Part shown: piece by piece, positions 1 to 23,300 of the stretch
Position numbering within the stretch: position 1 is the stretch's first letter
Layout: the number at the start of each line of letters is the position of its first letter
Origin: Undaria pinnatifida
Lineage: Eukaryota > Sar > Phaeophyceae > Laminariales > Alariaceae
Reading direction: 5' to 3'
Assembly (NCBI GenBank): GCA_012845835.1
Contig: JABAKD010000008.1
Coordinates: forward strand, 425,558 to 489,557
DNA length: 64,000 nt
The notes under the pieces: model-generated
What the model was told of the DNA's origin: nothing
The model's database searches: none
Seen by the model: only the letters and a program-made list of their open reading frames with translations
Made by a program: the position numbers and the translations under genes

Positions 1-11
1 AGTTTAGGCCA

Positions 12-290
12 AGTCTTCAATGTTTGAGCGCTTAACAGCCGAAGCGAAGTCCCAGCGTATTCCACCTCTCCCTGCGGGGCAGCTTGTTCACTGTACTGGT
101 ATATAAGTCTTCAACGTATGAGCGCTTAACAGCCGAAGCGAAGTCCCAGCGTATTGCACCTCTCCCTGCGGGGTAGCTTGTCCACTGTACTGGTAAATAA
201 GTCTTCAGCGTTTGAACGCTTAACAGCCGAAGCGGAGGCGAAGGCGCAGCGTAGTCCACCTCTCTCCGAGGCAGCTTGTCGCCATTCTAA
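12..290. repeat. 94-bp tandem repeat, three copies
   Basis: Three head-to-tail copies begin at about 12, 106 and 200. Each opens with AGTCTTCA and contains CGCTTAACAGCCGAAGCG, then CCACCTCTC and a GCAGCTTGT-like end. The third copy is the most diverged and carries a small insertion near 230. The open frame across it is a by-product of the repeat period. No function is visible. Confidence 0.85.
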
Positions 291-410
291 CAAATTGTCC
301 AGAGTACCAGGTATCAGCTAGTCAGAATCAGGAACGGACGCGCCCGATTTGGGCTCGGTTGACAGGGGTCTACAATCCACATGTAGACCAGTATAACGAC
401 TACGGTACTT

Positions 411-551
411 TAGTGTTGGTTTTAGTGTTGGTGTTGGTGTTAGTGTTAGTGTTAGTGTTAGTGTTAGTGTTGGTGTTAGTGTTAGTGTTGGTGTTGGTGT
501 TGGTGTTAGTGTTAGTGTTAGTGCTAGTGTTTGTGTTAGTGTTAGTGTTAG
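411..551. repeat. GTTAGT/GTTGGT hexanucleotide minisatellite
   Basis: A run of alternating GTTAGT and GTTGGT units covers about 140 bases. It translates to Leu-Val or Asn-Thr dipeptides, which is low-complexity translation and not a protein. Confidence 0.9.
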
Positions 552-1661
552 CATCAGCCTCGCTTTCCCGAAACATACATTTAGTTTTTGTACTAATAAT
601 ATATTGCATTCGCAATATTTAGTGCAGTGTGCGTACGGTTGCGCCACTCGCCACTGAATTGTCGTCGTGTTGTGTCGTCCAGCCTAATATTGAGGGTGGC
701 ATCCGATATTTTGCGGCGGTGTTGCTCTCGCTTCAGCAGTGGCAGGCACCGGATAGTGTATGAATAATCCGATGTATACCATGTACCAAGTATCACATGA
801 CGTTTGTGATCCGATGTTCGGGGCACCAGAAAAACTATGATCGCAGTTGTGCCTCAAGCCAGTACGTTTTACATGTAAATATGAAAAAATCGCGTGACGT
901 GTTAATCGTGGTGTATACTTGGCATGACTTGAAATTATGTGAATATGCTCAGCCGATTGTCAAATATATACCTGGTATATAATCTTGGCTGTAGTTTGGT
1001 TCGGTACTGGTACTGTAGGTAAGTCAATGATAGGTTGCGCCTTCCATACCTCCGTTCCAGATCGTTGTTGGCGTCGTCACACCTTCCCGTGTCACCCAGA
1101 AAGTGTCTTCCGAGTCGTTTTTTTTTCTCCTCACCCTAGACGACTGGCCGTAGCCACCCTCGCCATGACGTCATAATTTATGCCACGTGGGACAACAAAT
1201 TTGGATTTATTTACATCGGTTCGTTTTGCTGGACGACATTGTGCCAGTCAGGAGGTCTTATGAACGCACGATGTGGTTTAGTGTAGTAACCAAAGTTGTA
1301 TTTCTAGGGATGCGTTTAGAATATGGTACGACTGTGCATGAAAGGTTCGTCTTGACCTTCGTACGACCAACATAACAATGCTTTCGTACCTACCTGGGTG
1401 CCCGATATCATGCAAGGGTGTTAACACCCGACTGAACACACCTACCCGTTCTGGAGGAACAAAATATGCGTGGTAAACTCGGAGCGTTCCGTCACCTTTG
1501 GATGCGAAGTCGGCGATCATTTCCTTTTCCCGGGGGTCCTGTCCTCTACCTGGTACTAAGCAACACCTTCCTCCCCCCAGAGCGCGATTTTTGAATTACA
1601 TTAAGCATTCGATTTTATGTCGTGACGTTTCGGCTGCTATACTCAACGTCATGTCCCGCAG
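552..1661. other. Upstream region of the WSC gene, no exon recognised
   Basis: About 1.1 kb without a recognisable coding exon. The gene that follows must have a start codon and signal-peptide exon here or left of the window, because its first recognised exon begins at a 3' splice site. Short open frames exist (for example 985-1176) but none shows a convincing signal peptide or a phase-matched donor that I can defend. Confidence 0.4.
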
Positions 1662-11594
<9,933 letters not shown>

Positions 11595-14500
11595 GATAGT
11601 AGCCTTGAACACCGGTCGTATATTGCCGGTTCGGATGAGCACGACAAGAATTTGCATGAAGCCTCCAGTGTAAAAAAATCATATGGTACCACGCCTTTGT
11701 CGGATAAGCCTTAGGAATCATCGTTATAAATTGTGAGAGTGTGGGAGGGGGGAGTCTAAATGCATTAGAGGGGTTAGAGAGGTGCGCACGCACATCTCCG
11801 GGCACAAAATCAGGATACCCAGATGCCTGGGCATCTTACCCTAGACTAGTTGCGAGTTTGAGTGCCGGTTAAGCAACACCTGCGTAGCATCCGCCCAAAG
11901 GTTATAGTTAGGTAAATCTTGAATGTTATGCTATGGTATGGTATGGTATGGGACGGTATCGTATGGGACGGGATGGACGGGGTAGGGAACAGCGGCTGTT
12001 CGTCAATGAATGATGCGTGTTGAGGCTCTGTGGAGGTGATTAGGATATGTGCAGGTGGCACCGAGTGTTTGCGAATGGCACCTGCGGTGATCAAGACACG
12101 GAATTGTTGGAAAGACGCTCGGGTGATAAAAACGGCGAGTTGAAACGACGAGAAAAATGGATAAAAGAGAAGACGAAGGGTATGATCGAGACAGATGAGG
12201 TCATCACGTGGCCATCGCCAGACAAACTCCATGTGGACTGCTGTTGTACTGGAGGACAGTCCATCCTGCAGAATCACCCCTCGCTACTTTTCGTGGCATG
12301 CTAGTTTATTTACAGTAATGTCGTTGTCCCCATCCCGGAAAGTTAATATCGAATACAATTCAACGGATTAATAGGAGGAGAAGCAATCTAGCTCGTAAAT
12401 TGTCCCATGTTGCATTTGGCTGGAATCTAGGTTGATGCACCGGGTGTGCTCGTGCAAAGTGGTCTGGCATGCCGACAAGGTGCGCCTAGACCCCAACACT
12501 ATAGACTATATTAAATATAAGTCGGCAGCTAGGAAAACGTGATACGTAGGCCATTTAGTGAGTGACACCGCAGCGAACTTCAAACAGAGGAATTTTGAAT
12601 GATCGGTATCTTGATGTTGTCGATTCACTTCATCCCTATAATATAAACTCGATGATTCCTGCGGTAGCGCCCGTTCCGACTCAATTCACTAGAAGCTCCA
12701 GGTAGTTACCCAATCGTTCCAGCCAAGGGGAGGTGGACGGAGAATATCGAAATCTCCGAGGACAAAACCGACTGAGATCGGTAAGCAAGCGTGACCTGCA
12801 CTCGGTCGTACCTGAAAGATACGTTACACTCACATGCTGTACAACTTTGAACGAATGATATGCGGTGCAATTTCGCTCCTAATTTAACATGAAAAGCATG
12901 TAGAAGACATGTGAAAGCGTAACATGTAGCACCCCCGTCGCTGAACGCAATCATTAGCGGCATGGATGTTAGTCGTAAATATACCTGCAGAGTGTAAGTA
13001 CTTAAAAAACGCTTCTGAATCGTTGCGTAGACATATGTAAACAATGCAATGTACAAAATCTCCCAGCGAACGCCCGACGTCATCAGACCTTTGATTTTTA
13101 GCTCGCTAGATACCATGCCTGGCGAAAACGGGCAAACAAAGACTTGAGATGTGTCTGGAAACCTTGAGCTGTTCGCTGAACACACATCGCGGTCACACTA
13201 ACAAAACGCAACCAGAAGAAAGAAAAAAAAAGCACGCACCCTGAATGCATGCATGCGATAGTGATGCAAAATTTTGGTGAAAATGATCTCGTAGATAGTC
13301 GAGAAGGGAAGGGAGCAATCCTGTCCACCATGATGTCCTTACAATTCCGCAAGTCCCAGTCCGAGAATTTATTACAATGTCTGCTAGCCGCTGTCGTTAT
13401 GGCGTGGGATACGATTATCTTGTTCGATGCAACCAGCACCCGGCGGAAGTTGTACCTCCTACAAAAATGTGTTCGGGCATTGACGAGAAGGTGATCCTCA
13501 TGCACAAGAAGGTGGTCCTGATGCATCTGCCCAGAAGAAAGCTGGGGAAACGATAATCCGTTCAACAAACATTACGATATACGGGGCCTTGCCTCGCGTA
13601 TATTAGTGGTGCTATGTGCTCCGATTCGCACGATGAGACCGCAGCCGCGGGTTGCTTCTTCGACCTCCACGTCCCTGGTCCTGCTGCAAGCATGCAATGT
13701 TAACATGAAACGGAGCGAGGGTCGTTGGGGCCGTCAGTCGTCACTGTGACTTGTATAACAACATCCGTGAAGGGTTTTCGTTGTTTGTGTTGTATCACAT
13801 CAACTATTGTGAAAAATCTAGAGTCTGTGGTCACAGACAGGTGTTGGAGCCGTAGAAAGATCCGAAAAACCAGATGGAATCCAAAATCGTCCGGGAAATA
13901 TTACACTCTCCCGCCTAAAAACGCACGATACGAAGAAGGCGCGTAAATGAAATGTTCCCATGTGCAAACTGAACTCACATGGCCGCGGGTATTCACTCAA
14001 CTACAGCATAGATTTCCCCTGTTCCCACAACTAACCAACTCGCGGCTACAAACTACAGCGGTTGGGCTGCCTGCACCCTACGAACCGCACGGTAATCGTG
14101 AGCACAGACGAACGCGCCTCCTTCTGTCTGGAGTGCTGTCAGAGTGACGACCCGCGGGCATGCAGTAAAAAAAGAGCAATCAAACCAAAAACCTCCATAC
14201 AAATATCAGTGATCGCCCCGTCTTTCCGGGTTATCTGACATGTTGCAGCGCATCTACAACGCCCGTGCCTGAAAATTGCGGGGGGTCGTTCCCCATGAAG
14301 GGTTGACGACTCTACCAACTATACCAAAATCAGTGACGTAAGAAACATGTTGTACTGCTGCGTCGTAAAAAAACCCTGAAAAGGACGATCGATGCTCTCG
14401 TGATGATAATGTGCGTCCGGGTCGTGGGTCTCCGCGTGCCATCCTCCTGCTGTTGTTCACCATTGCCGCCTTATCACATTAGCTCACTCGGCCCGCTCCT

Positions 14501-16065
14501 TCGCAATTGCTCTCGTCGACGCTCGATTCCAAGCGGTTCCCCGCAGCTTCAGGGAGAGTTCAATCCGTCTTTCCCCGCCCGTCGACGCTCAGTCGCCTTC
14601 CTCCTTCGTGGTCGAATCCAGCCTCCTGCCGACGCAGTTTCCTTCACGCAAACCGAGACTGCGCCGTTGTGTGGCTCGTGGTGGCGCATGCCTCGGCGCA
14701 CGAGCATCCCCATTTAGCATTGCTGCTCCGCCGCTGCTGCCTAAAAAGACGCGCGAATCGTGGGTGACCATGCCTAACTCGCCACGCACGACCCAACTCT
14801 ACCGCCACGTCTAAGCCACGCGGCCACATGCAGCAGCAAGAAGGTATCACTCTTTGAGGGTGAGTCAGTCCTTACACCCGCCAGAAAGACCCCCCCCACT
14901 CGCTACAAGCCTACTAGGGCATGCCTCGCAGCATGCCTTACCGAGGCGGCAAGAAGAGCGGAGGGCGCAATGCTTTTGGGCGCATAAAACAGAGGTTCAG
15001 CGCTCCCTTAAGCGTTGAAGAGTAGGGTCCTCAATAGCCCTACCCGCCAAAGGACCATGTTCATTACAATAGTGAAATACGTACACGCAGAGTACTGCGT
15101 AAGCGGTCGAACCAGGAGTTTCACCTTGCTTGGCTCGGGTGTATGGAAGAGGATACATATATTGCGCGACATAGCACCAAGAAATATCGTGTTGACTGAG
15201 GTCACTATCCCAAAATCAAAACGGTGAGTAGGTCACGTGCGTAAGATTGACCTGGGTGTCATATGTTGTTGGTAGTAACGATTAACGGGTACGGGGTAAG
15301 TAGTTACCGTTAGAGGGAAGAAGAAGCAGAACAGGAGTGGTTCCACATCAGGTTCAATGTTACTCTGTTCACATCATCTGCACAATGTTCACATCTGCAC
15401 AATGTTCACATCTGCACGTACGTGAACTATCGACAGTTAGTTCACAGTGACATATGTATTTTTTGGCCCAACGAGAGCCCATTTCTAGTGATCCATCATC
15501 GTCTAAACCATCACCAGTCAAGCTCGTGTTCGTCTCGCCAAGACTCCGGGTTGGCCTGCCTAGATCTTCATTATTTGTCAGCCATCACATTGTTACAGGT
15601 CTGAAGCCCCTGTGGTGGAAGACAAGAACGCCGATTTTGTTGGAATAATATTGTTATTTTCACAGAGCCATCCCACGGTGTAGTAGTAGTAGGAGATGCA
15701 GCATCAGATAGATCCTCATCAGATTCTAACAAGTCCGTGAGCTCCTAACACGAGGAGCTCAATATCTCACCCGAAGAATGACTTCGAAGGAAATAACTCG
15801 TTCGCACAACCCGACCAAGCGTCTAACCCTACCACTAGTCTTAGTAGTAGTCCTAGTAGTTGTTTTTAAACAATATATATACTCGTAAAATTTCTTCACT
15901 ATCCGATAGTTCCTCATATGAGGAGCTCAAATCGCCAGGGACGTTTTGGCCTAATCATACAACTGCAACCCCTACCGTGGTCGTGGTATGATATCATAGC
16001 GGTACCATATATTGCTGTATCGTTGTACTATCGCTGTATCATACCTTCATTTTCCCTACAGAGTT
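11595..16065. other. No gene recognised
   Basis: About 4.5 kb with short frames only (such as 12706-13185 and 13098-13568 on the minus strand). None has a family motif I can name or phase-consistent splice signals. A GGTATGGTATGG run lies near 11935 and a TCACATCTGCACAATGT repeat near 15370-15415. Decayed transposon sequence or a gene of unknown family cannot be excluded. Confidence 0.4.
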
Positions 16066-16160
16066 TGAGCTTTCATTTACTATCATACTCACCCATTTAT
16101 TTACTATCACATACTTTCACATAATATCACATACTATTATAGGCTATAGTCTACTATATT
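16066..16160. repeat. ACTATCATAT-type satellite, short stretch
   Basis: Degenerate 10-base units related to ATACTATCAT end in an A run directly before R1. The same unit flanks the copia element at 17550-17629 and 24967-25245 and recurs at 26283-26365. Confidence 0.75.
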
Positions 16161-16164
16161 ACAA

Positions 16165-16935
16165 AAAAAAAAACTCTCCTCCAGCTGTGAGATCGAAAAA
16201 TTTGTCGAAACTCACTTTTACAAGCTGTGTGTGATACTCCGATCGGGCGTATTACGGGTTGTGTGTCCTCATTAAGGACATAGGTCGGCGACTCCCCTTG
16301 CAACTACAGGTAGCTATCAAGGTCAACAGGGTGATGCTAGGCAGTCTGTGCGCGGAAATTATAAAACCCGTTTCTGAGGGGAACAAAATCTGACAGCTAG
16401 CTGTGGAAGGAAATGCATCAGTTTATCAAGTGAATCCCGTACGTCGAATAACCGGTGAGGGGAGGGCGGAGGTTTTAATAACGTGGGGGGCTGATTTTGA
16501 TCAAAAGGGGGGCGGGAGGGGGGGAGGGGGGGAGGGACAGGTGAGGCAGCTCAATTTGTGGGTGGAAACTACAACTCCTTCTTGTGGGGGACGGGGGGGA
16601 TGTAGCGCGGGGGGTAGGGCTTTAGGTCGCATAGATGTAGGGGTTTGCTATACGACTGGTGCTAGGTGTAGGCGATGGTGCGGGTGGTGAGGAAGGAGGG
16701 GGCGTTGGGGGCTGGGGGGGGTGGGAATTGCAGCAGCGGCATGGACGGCTTTAAAACGATAATGAGGTGATATCCAGCGCGTGGAAGTGTTTATTTCTTT
16801 GGTGAAATTCGATATGAGGTGAGGCGTTTGAGCAAGAGAGAGCGGGTGAAAACAAAAAGGGTGGGGGGGTTCAAGAGGTTTAGGTCACATGTAATATATA
16901 AATGCACCCCAGCTATGAAATCAAGTATTCGGCCG
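16165..16935 (+). repeat. Repeat R1, long copy
   Basis: Begins CTCCTCCAGCTGTGAGATCG and proceeds through all R1 blocks to the G-run near 16510-16540. It continues through GGTCGCATAGATGTAGGGGT, TGGTGCTAGGTGTAGGCGAT, a poly-G block near 16710, the GATATCCAGCGCGTGGAAGT block and GTTTAGGTCACAT. At 16905-16930 it re-enters a second R1 start (CACCCCAGCTATGAAATC), so R1 can sit in tandem. Confidence 0.85.
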
Positions 16936-17189
16936 TACTATATATATACTGACGTTGCACTTCTCCCCCTCGTGCTCGATGGTGGTGGCATTGCATGACC
17001 ACATCACCTCGCCTGTTGTATTTTGCAAAATGTATAACTTTCTTATAATTAGCGATGTCAGAGCCCCAAACCGGCACGGTAAATCATGGTAAAATACATG
17101 GGTGTACCTACCTGTCGATTGAAATATTCTTGCGATCCATGTACACTAACAAACTATGAAGCTATAACATCCAATCTGATAGAACAATA

Positions 17190-17540
17190 TACACTGCCAG
17201 GCAGGTGATCTAAAGGGACGTATTATTACTACAACCGTCAGATTTGTCCCCTTCAAAGATGTATAGTTTCCGCCCACGTATTGAAGTGTCACCCCCGCCC
17301 CCGGCCCCCGCCCCCCCCCCGATCGCTCTTGATCAAACGTGTTCAAGCGCCCCACCTGAAGTCAAAATCTACCAGAGTAGTAAACACTACCAGCCAGCTG
17401 ATATCATCTTATTATCTTTCTAGCCATCCATGCCGTAGCTCCAATTCACCGCCCCCCCCCCCCCTCACCGCCCCCCGCTTCCCTTTTTTTTCCCGTTCTC
17501 TCTTGGTCAAACGACCCACCTGAAATCGAAATCGGCCAGA
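17190..17540 (-). repeat. Inverted R1 modules with C-tracts
   Basis: The complement holds the R1 block GGAAACTATACATCTTTGAA, a G-run, and the block with CGATTTCAGGTGGGTCGTTT. C-runs near 17310-17325, 17450-17465 and 17470-17480 are the reverse of the R1 G-runs. The intervening 16936-17189 is not recognised. Confidence 0.7.
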
Positions 17541-17549
17541 GGAATACTA

Positions 17550-17629
17550 TACTATCATATACTATCATGCACTATCATACACTATCATATACTATCACAT
17601 ACGATCATATACTTTCATATACTGACATA
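17550..17629. repeat. ACTATCATAT satellite, left of the copia insertion
   Basis: About eight 10-base units. The copia element inserted inside this array: its last five bases, acata (17625-17629), are repeated after the element at 24967-24971, where the satellite resumes. Confidence 0.9.
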
Positions 17630-18029
17630 TGTTTGCGGTATGCGGTTGTTCGATACGGGTCCGCGGATATTTGGTGGTTTCGTATATTCCGGGGTTTCGT
17701 ATTATGTGTCGAGGCATTATTCGGTATTTGCCTCGGAGTGTGGAGCTGCCCCCCCGCGGGGCAGTCGATGATGTTAATGATACGACCCGGGCTTTGATGA
17801 TAACGATACTGCCCGTATATATGTGAGTGGTGCAGCCGGTGACAATCAGGTGCCGCTTACCTCCTGTGTGTGGTTTATATGGTGCGGTCTCTGACAGAAC
17901 GGTATTGACCCACCTGGTGTGTATTTGGTATCCGGTGTACGAGTATTTTATCTTCTCTCCTCGATCTACGCCGTAGCGGCACGCCGCGTGGTTACACAGG
18001 ACACGTTATTCAGCAAGCGTATACAAACA
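17630..18029 (+). repeat. 5' LTR of the copia element (400 bp)
   Basis: Starts TGTTTGCGGTATGCGGTTG and ends AGCGTATACAAACA. It contains GCCCGTATATATGTGAG, a TATA-like stretch. The leader before the gag start at 18078 is only 48 bases, so the primer-binding site must be in 18030-18077. I cannot match it to a particular tRNA. Confidence 0.95.
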
Positions 18030-18077
18030 CGATTATCGTGGGTTTCCGGGCCCGGAGCTTGCTGAAGGGTTGTTGTT

Positions 18078-20300
18078 ATGGCCGAGGAGGCCGAGCTGCT
18101 TCGGCAGCAGCTGGAGGAAGTGTCGATTAATTTGGCTCAGCGAGACGCGACGTTGGCTGAGAGAGACGCGACGGTGGCTGAGCGAGACGCAGCGTTGTCA
18201 GCGGAGAGAGCGTTGAGGATGTCCGCCGAGGCAGCGGTTCAGCCGGGTACCGCTGGGGGGAGCGGGCGGCCCATGCAGCAGGCAAGTGCTGGGCAGCCTG
18301 TGCCGGAGCCAGATTACCGTCACCACGAGACCCCCCCGGCGCTCATCTTGTCGTCGCAAAACAGCATGCGGGTGCCCAAGTTTGATGGGCGGAGTCAGCT
18401 GCACCTGTGGTCACACAGGTTCCAAGCTTTCTTGACGGCGCGGGGTCTGATCGGGGCGCTTGAGCCCACGAGCGACCTTATTCGGATAGCCGGGGGCTTA
18501 GGAGAGATGGAGGAGCGCAACCGATCCATCTATCTTCATGGGCAGCGGAGAGTCGAGAAGTGCGAGAAGGCATGGGAATTTCTCATGGAAGCCATGCAAG
18601 GACAGCCTGTGGAGGAACGGATGCATGCCGCTGGGTCGGTGGAGGGAGCATGGAAGGCTGTGATGGCCTGGTATCAGCCGCAGGGTGATGCCGCACGAGA
18701 TCACCTCGAGAAAGACTTCGAGAACATAGAGATGCAGGGGGATGAGGACCCCAAGCTGTTCTTTGCCCGTGCTGAGGGGAAGCTCAATGTGCTGTCCACA
18801 TTGGGTATCCGCAAGTCGGATCGCGACGTGGTTCGCATACTAACACGTCGTCTCCCGTCCGAGTTTTACGACGTGGAGCAGCGCACTAGCTTGCTTCGAC
18901 CCGGCGTCACGCGATCGGAGATGGAGGGAATCGTCCGCACCTCCCACGCCAACCGCAAGACGAAGGAGTTGGAGGAGCGGAAGTTAGCGGCGGTCGTGTC
19001 AATGGCTGCTGCGCCGTTGGCGGATCTCCACCCCCTCGCCGTCGGTGGGGGTTTTCAGGGCAGATTAGGCGCCGGGCAGCAGCAGCAGCAGCAGCAGCAG
19101 CGGTCGTATGGACAGCAACAGCAGCAGCAGCGGCCGTATGGGCAGCAACAGCAGCAGCAACAGCGGCCGTATGGGCAGCAACAGCAGCAGCAGCAGCAGC
19201 GGCCGTATGGGCAGCAACAGCAGCAGCAGCAGCGGCCGTACGGGCAGCAACAGCAGCAGCAGCAGCGGCCGTTTGGGCAGCAACAGCAGCAGCAGCAGCG
19301 GCCGTTTGGGCAGCAACAGCAGCAGCAGCAGCGGCCGTATGGGTAGCAACAGCAGCAGCAGCAGCGGCCGTTTGGGCAGCAACAGCAGCTGCAGCAGCGG
19401 CCGTATGGGCAGCAGCAGCAGCAGCAGTTGGGGGGAGGGTAACAGCAGCAGCGTGGGGGTGCAGACCATAGTTACCAGCACCAGCAGCAGCAGCAGCACC
19501 CACCCCAGCCGCAGCAGCAGCCCCAGCACCAGCTGAGGCCGGGGGGCAATGGTGGGGCAGGTAACACCGGAAGTGGGTGGTACCAGCCGGAGTCTCCTCC
19601 GCCTCCAGGAGCGTCCATGGGGGAAGCGTACAAGTGCGGTCGGTGTGGTGCCCTCGGGCACAAGTCCGACATTTGTCGAGCGCCGAACGCTTTTTCGGGG
19701 GTCTGCAGCACTTGTGGAGCTTACGGTCACATGGCCAGGCAATGCCGCACTGCTCCGCCCACCCGCATGCATGGAAACATTGTCGCGGCCCCTCCGCACG
19801 GCCCTCCGGCCCCCCAGGAGCACTACAGCAGCACACCACCACCACCACCACCGGGAGCTTGGCCTCAGCACCAAACTGGCTTCGTAATTCACGGCGACGT
19901 ATTGGACGGGGGCGGTATGGGCGGAGGCGTACAGCAATGGGACGGGGGCGGTGTGGGCGGAGGCGCACAACAATGGGACGGGGGCGGTGTGGGCGGAGGC
20001 GCACAACAATGGGACGGGGGCGGTGTGGGCGGAGGCGCACAACAATGGGACGGGGGCGGTGTGGGCGGAGGCGCACAACAATGGGACGGGGGCGGTGTGG
20101 GCGGAGGCGCACAACAATGGGACGGGGGCGGTGTGGGCGGAGGCGCACAACAATGGGACGGGGGCGGTGCGGGCGGAGGCGAACCACACTGGGACAGGGG
20201 CGGTGTGGGCGACGATGGTCAGCCAAAGCCGAGAAGTGGAGGAGCCGGGGGAGCCTACGAGGGCGGGCCGCTTTCCTCGACTATCGACAGCCAGGCGCCG
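18078..20300 (+). pseudogene. gag: Copia gag with poly-Gln, two zinc knuckles and a Gly-rich repeat
   Basis: ATG at 18078 opens with a coiled-coil-like MAEEAELLRQQLEEV, heptad-like ER-DA repeats, then a capsid-type helical region. From about 19077 there are 11-residue repeats of poly-Gln plus RPYG or RPFG (33-bp unit). In-frame TAG at 19344 and TAA at 19440 interrupt this. The same frame then gives two perfect CX2CX4HX4C zinc knuckles (19635-19676 and 19704-19745). A 36-bp tandem repeat encoding DGGGVGGGAQQW follows from about 19911 to 20200. Zinc knuckles bind the element's RNA; the Gln- and Gly-rich stretches are low-complexity tails. Confidence 0.9.
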
Positions 20301-20399
20301 GCCAGCAGCGAACAGCAGGTCGAGTGGCCCACCCTCTTCGTCGCGCACTTAACGTCTTTAGGCAAGTGGCATGCTCTTTCTGTTGGGGGTGGTCTCGTG

Positions 20400-23300
20400 A
20401 GGCCTACAAGGCCTGGGAGTAAGATTCTGATTGGAGATAGTGCTGCTTCCATCCATTGTACTGGTGATTCTGCTCTCTGTTACAACAAGAGACCCTCTTG
20501 CCCCCGACGAGAAGTATTTGATCATTGGTGACGGAAAGAAGATGGAGGTAGAGTTTTTTGGTTGCGTTGATGTAGTGATGCATTGTGCTGAAGACGTTGC
20601 AGTGACCTTGAGGAATGTGGCGTTTGTGCCTGGCGTACCTTTCGACCTCTGCTCATTCAACGTGATCCAAGAGGAGCACGTCAATACCCTTGACCACGAA
20701 GGGGCGCACATGCTCGATGGACGCGTGTTTTTCCGCAAGGAGAAGTTCGGCAACTACGTTGAGGCCACTCGAGTAGCGAGACACGAGAAACCCCCTGCAC
20801 TTGCTGCTGCAGTGTTAAGGCCTGGTAGGCAGAGATGGATAGACATCAACGACTTGCACTGTTCCCTTGGCCACGCCCACGATACCGTTTTACGTGAGAC
20901 TGCTCGTCAAATGGGAACCAACGTGACGGGACGTTTGGGGTATTGCGACGGGTGCGCGGGGGGGAAGGGGATCCGCAAAGCCGTCGCTAAGTCCACGTCG
21001 TGCCGTGCTGAGAAGCGGATGCAGCGCCTGTACGCCGACCTCGCAGGACCTATGCCGACGTCAACAGGCGGCGCTCGGTACTGTTTGATGATCGTCGACG
21101 ACGCCACCAACATGGGCTGGCCGGTATTTCTGCCGGACAAGAGCGCGGCCACCGTCACCCTCGGTTTCCGCACTTTCCTGGCGGCCGTAAATGCCGTTCG
21201 GGCAGCCGGAATGCCTTCGCACTGACAACGCCTACGAATTCACTAACGCCGAGTTCCAAAGGCTGATGGTCGACAACAACATCCGCCGCGAGTTCACGTC
21301 CGTCGACGGCCCGAAGCGCAACGGGCGGGTGGAGCGGAAGCTAGCTCTTGTTGCCGAGGGGGGTCACGCTGCGTTCTTGGAGTTCCAGACCATGTTCGAT
21401 GGTGTGGAGTTTCCGGCCAAGGCGCTCAACTATGAATGCACGTGGCCGGAAGCATGGACGTGGATGTGCGACGCGCTCAACCTCGTGTCGCGGGTGGATG
21501 AAAAGCCCGGCATGATGTGCTCGTTCGAGAAGTTCCACGGGAGGCCTTACAGGGGCCCCGTACTTCCATACATGATGCCGGGACGCCACAAAGTCAAGCG
21601 GGCGGCTAAGTCAGAGCCGAAGGGGGAACCCTGCTTCTACCTGAACTCCGGCAACGACCACGCCTGGGATTGCAGCAAGATCATGCTGTCACCATCAGGC
21701 ATCGCGAGCTACTCGACCGATGTGACGTGGGGCTATCGGCGCGCACCGTTCGGTGGAGGGACCGCGATTGTCGGGTTCCCGTCGCCGGCTAAGGGGGGGG
21801 CTGTCAGTGACCCAGCCAAGCAATCGCAAGCGCCGCGGTTCTTCGAGGTGTGGTACCAGCCGTCGACGCCATCGACTGGTGTAACGCCGGAGTCTTCGCC
21901 CACGCCCCTGCCTGCTGCGTCGTCCGTACCACAGCAGCAGAAGCCGACGTCAGCGACCGTTGCATCACCGGAGTCCTTGCCCGTGTTCATTCCCCCTGCG
22001 CCGCCCGCGACCGTTGCACCGCCGGAATCCTCGCCCGCGCCTCCACCCTCTGTGGAGGTGCCGGTGCAGCAGCAGCAGCAACCGCAGGTATCGCCGGCGG
22101 TGACGCGGTCGGCGGCGCGACAACGGGGGGGCCTGGGCCCGCAGCATGGCTTCGTTTCGATGCTAGCCGCGCGGGAGAATATCGCTATGATCATTGCTGA
22201 CCAGTCTCCTCCGCACATGCCCGCTCCTGAGCTGCCTTCATGCCCTGCGAGTGAGTTGGTAACGCCCGACTCGTATCGCGAAGCGTGCGAGGATGAACAC
22301 GGAGATGTGTGGTTCGATGCCATGGACACTGAGTTCGACGGTCTGTACCGCGCGGGGACGTTCGGCGCTGTGGTGGACAAGAGATGTGGTGACACTTAGC
22401 AACGAAACGGCATCAACGTAATCTCTGCTAAGTGGGTTTATTCTTGGAAGGTCAACGAATTTGGTAGAGTAGTGCGGGCAAACGCCAGGCTGGTAGCGCG
22501 GGGCTTTGGGCAGCGAGCAGGCGTTGATTATTTCGATACTTATTCCCCGTGCCCATCAGTTGCGAGTATTCGTTTGCTGGCTGCCATAGCGTGCGAGTTG
22601 GAATTGGATTTATGCCATTTTGATGCCGAGCAGGCGTTTGTCCAGTCAGAGCAAAGTGAGGATATCTACATGCGCCCCCCCAAGGGGTGCGGGTCGATGT
22701 CCGGTAAGGTGGTTAAGTTGTGCCGCAGCCTGTATGGTTTGAAGCAGGCGTCGCGGCAATGGCACCATCACTTGGTACGCGGCATGAGGGGTCTTGGTTT
22801 TGAGCAGTGTGAGGCTGATGCGTGTGTTATGCGTTTGGTGGAAGCGGGGGCCGTTTCTATCGTAGCAGTAGTGCATGTGGATGACATATTTGCGATGGGG
22901 CTTAAGAGTGGGTGTGACAAGTTTTGTGAGGACCTGAACCAGTTCGTTCCTATCAACAACCTGGGGGAGTTGCGGTGGTACGCAGGTTGCCGATTTTCTC
23001 GAGACTGGGATGCAGGGAAGTTGACGATATCACAGCAGGTTTTCGCTGAAAGTACCGTAGCGAAGTTTGGTGTCACTCGCGGCAAGAGCATCCCTGCGGT
23101 GGTTGACCTAAAGCTTGAGGTGTTTGACCACGATGAACCAGACGTTGATGAGCCTTTTCGGTCGTTGGTAGGGCATTTGATGTGGCTGGCGAACCAGACC
23201 CGCCCGGACATCCTTAACGCGGTTCGAGCGGTGACAAGGTACTCTGCAGCGCCAAAGTTATTGCATTGGCAGGCAGCGCTGTACATCGTGATGTACATCA

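Noticed and set aside
13098-13568. Minus-strand 156-codon frame as a host gene
   Set aside because: No domain, no splice partners and ordinary composition. Frames of this length arise by chance in 64 kb.
18907-20348. Long minus-strand frames of 427-439 codons with Ala- and Leu-rich repeats
   Set aside because: They are shadows of the copia gag: the (CAG)n and GGGGGCGGTGTGGGC repeats stay open on the other strand. The + strand has zinc knuckles and collinear pol domains.
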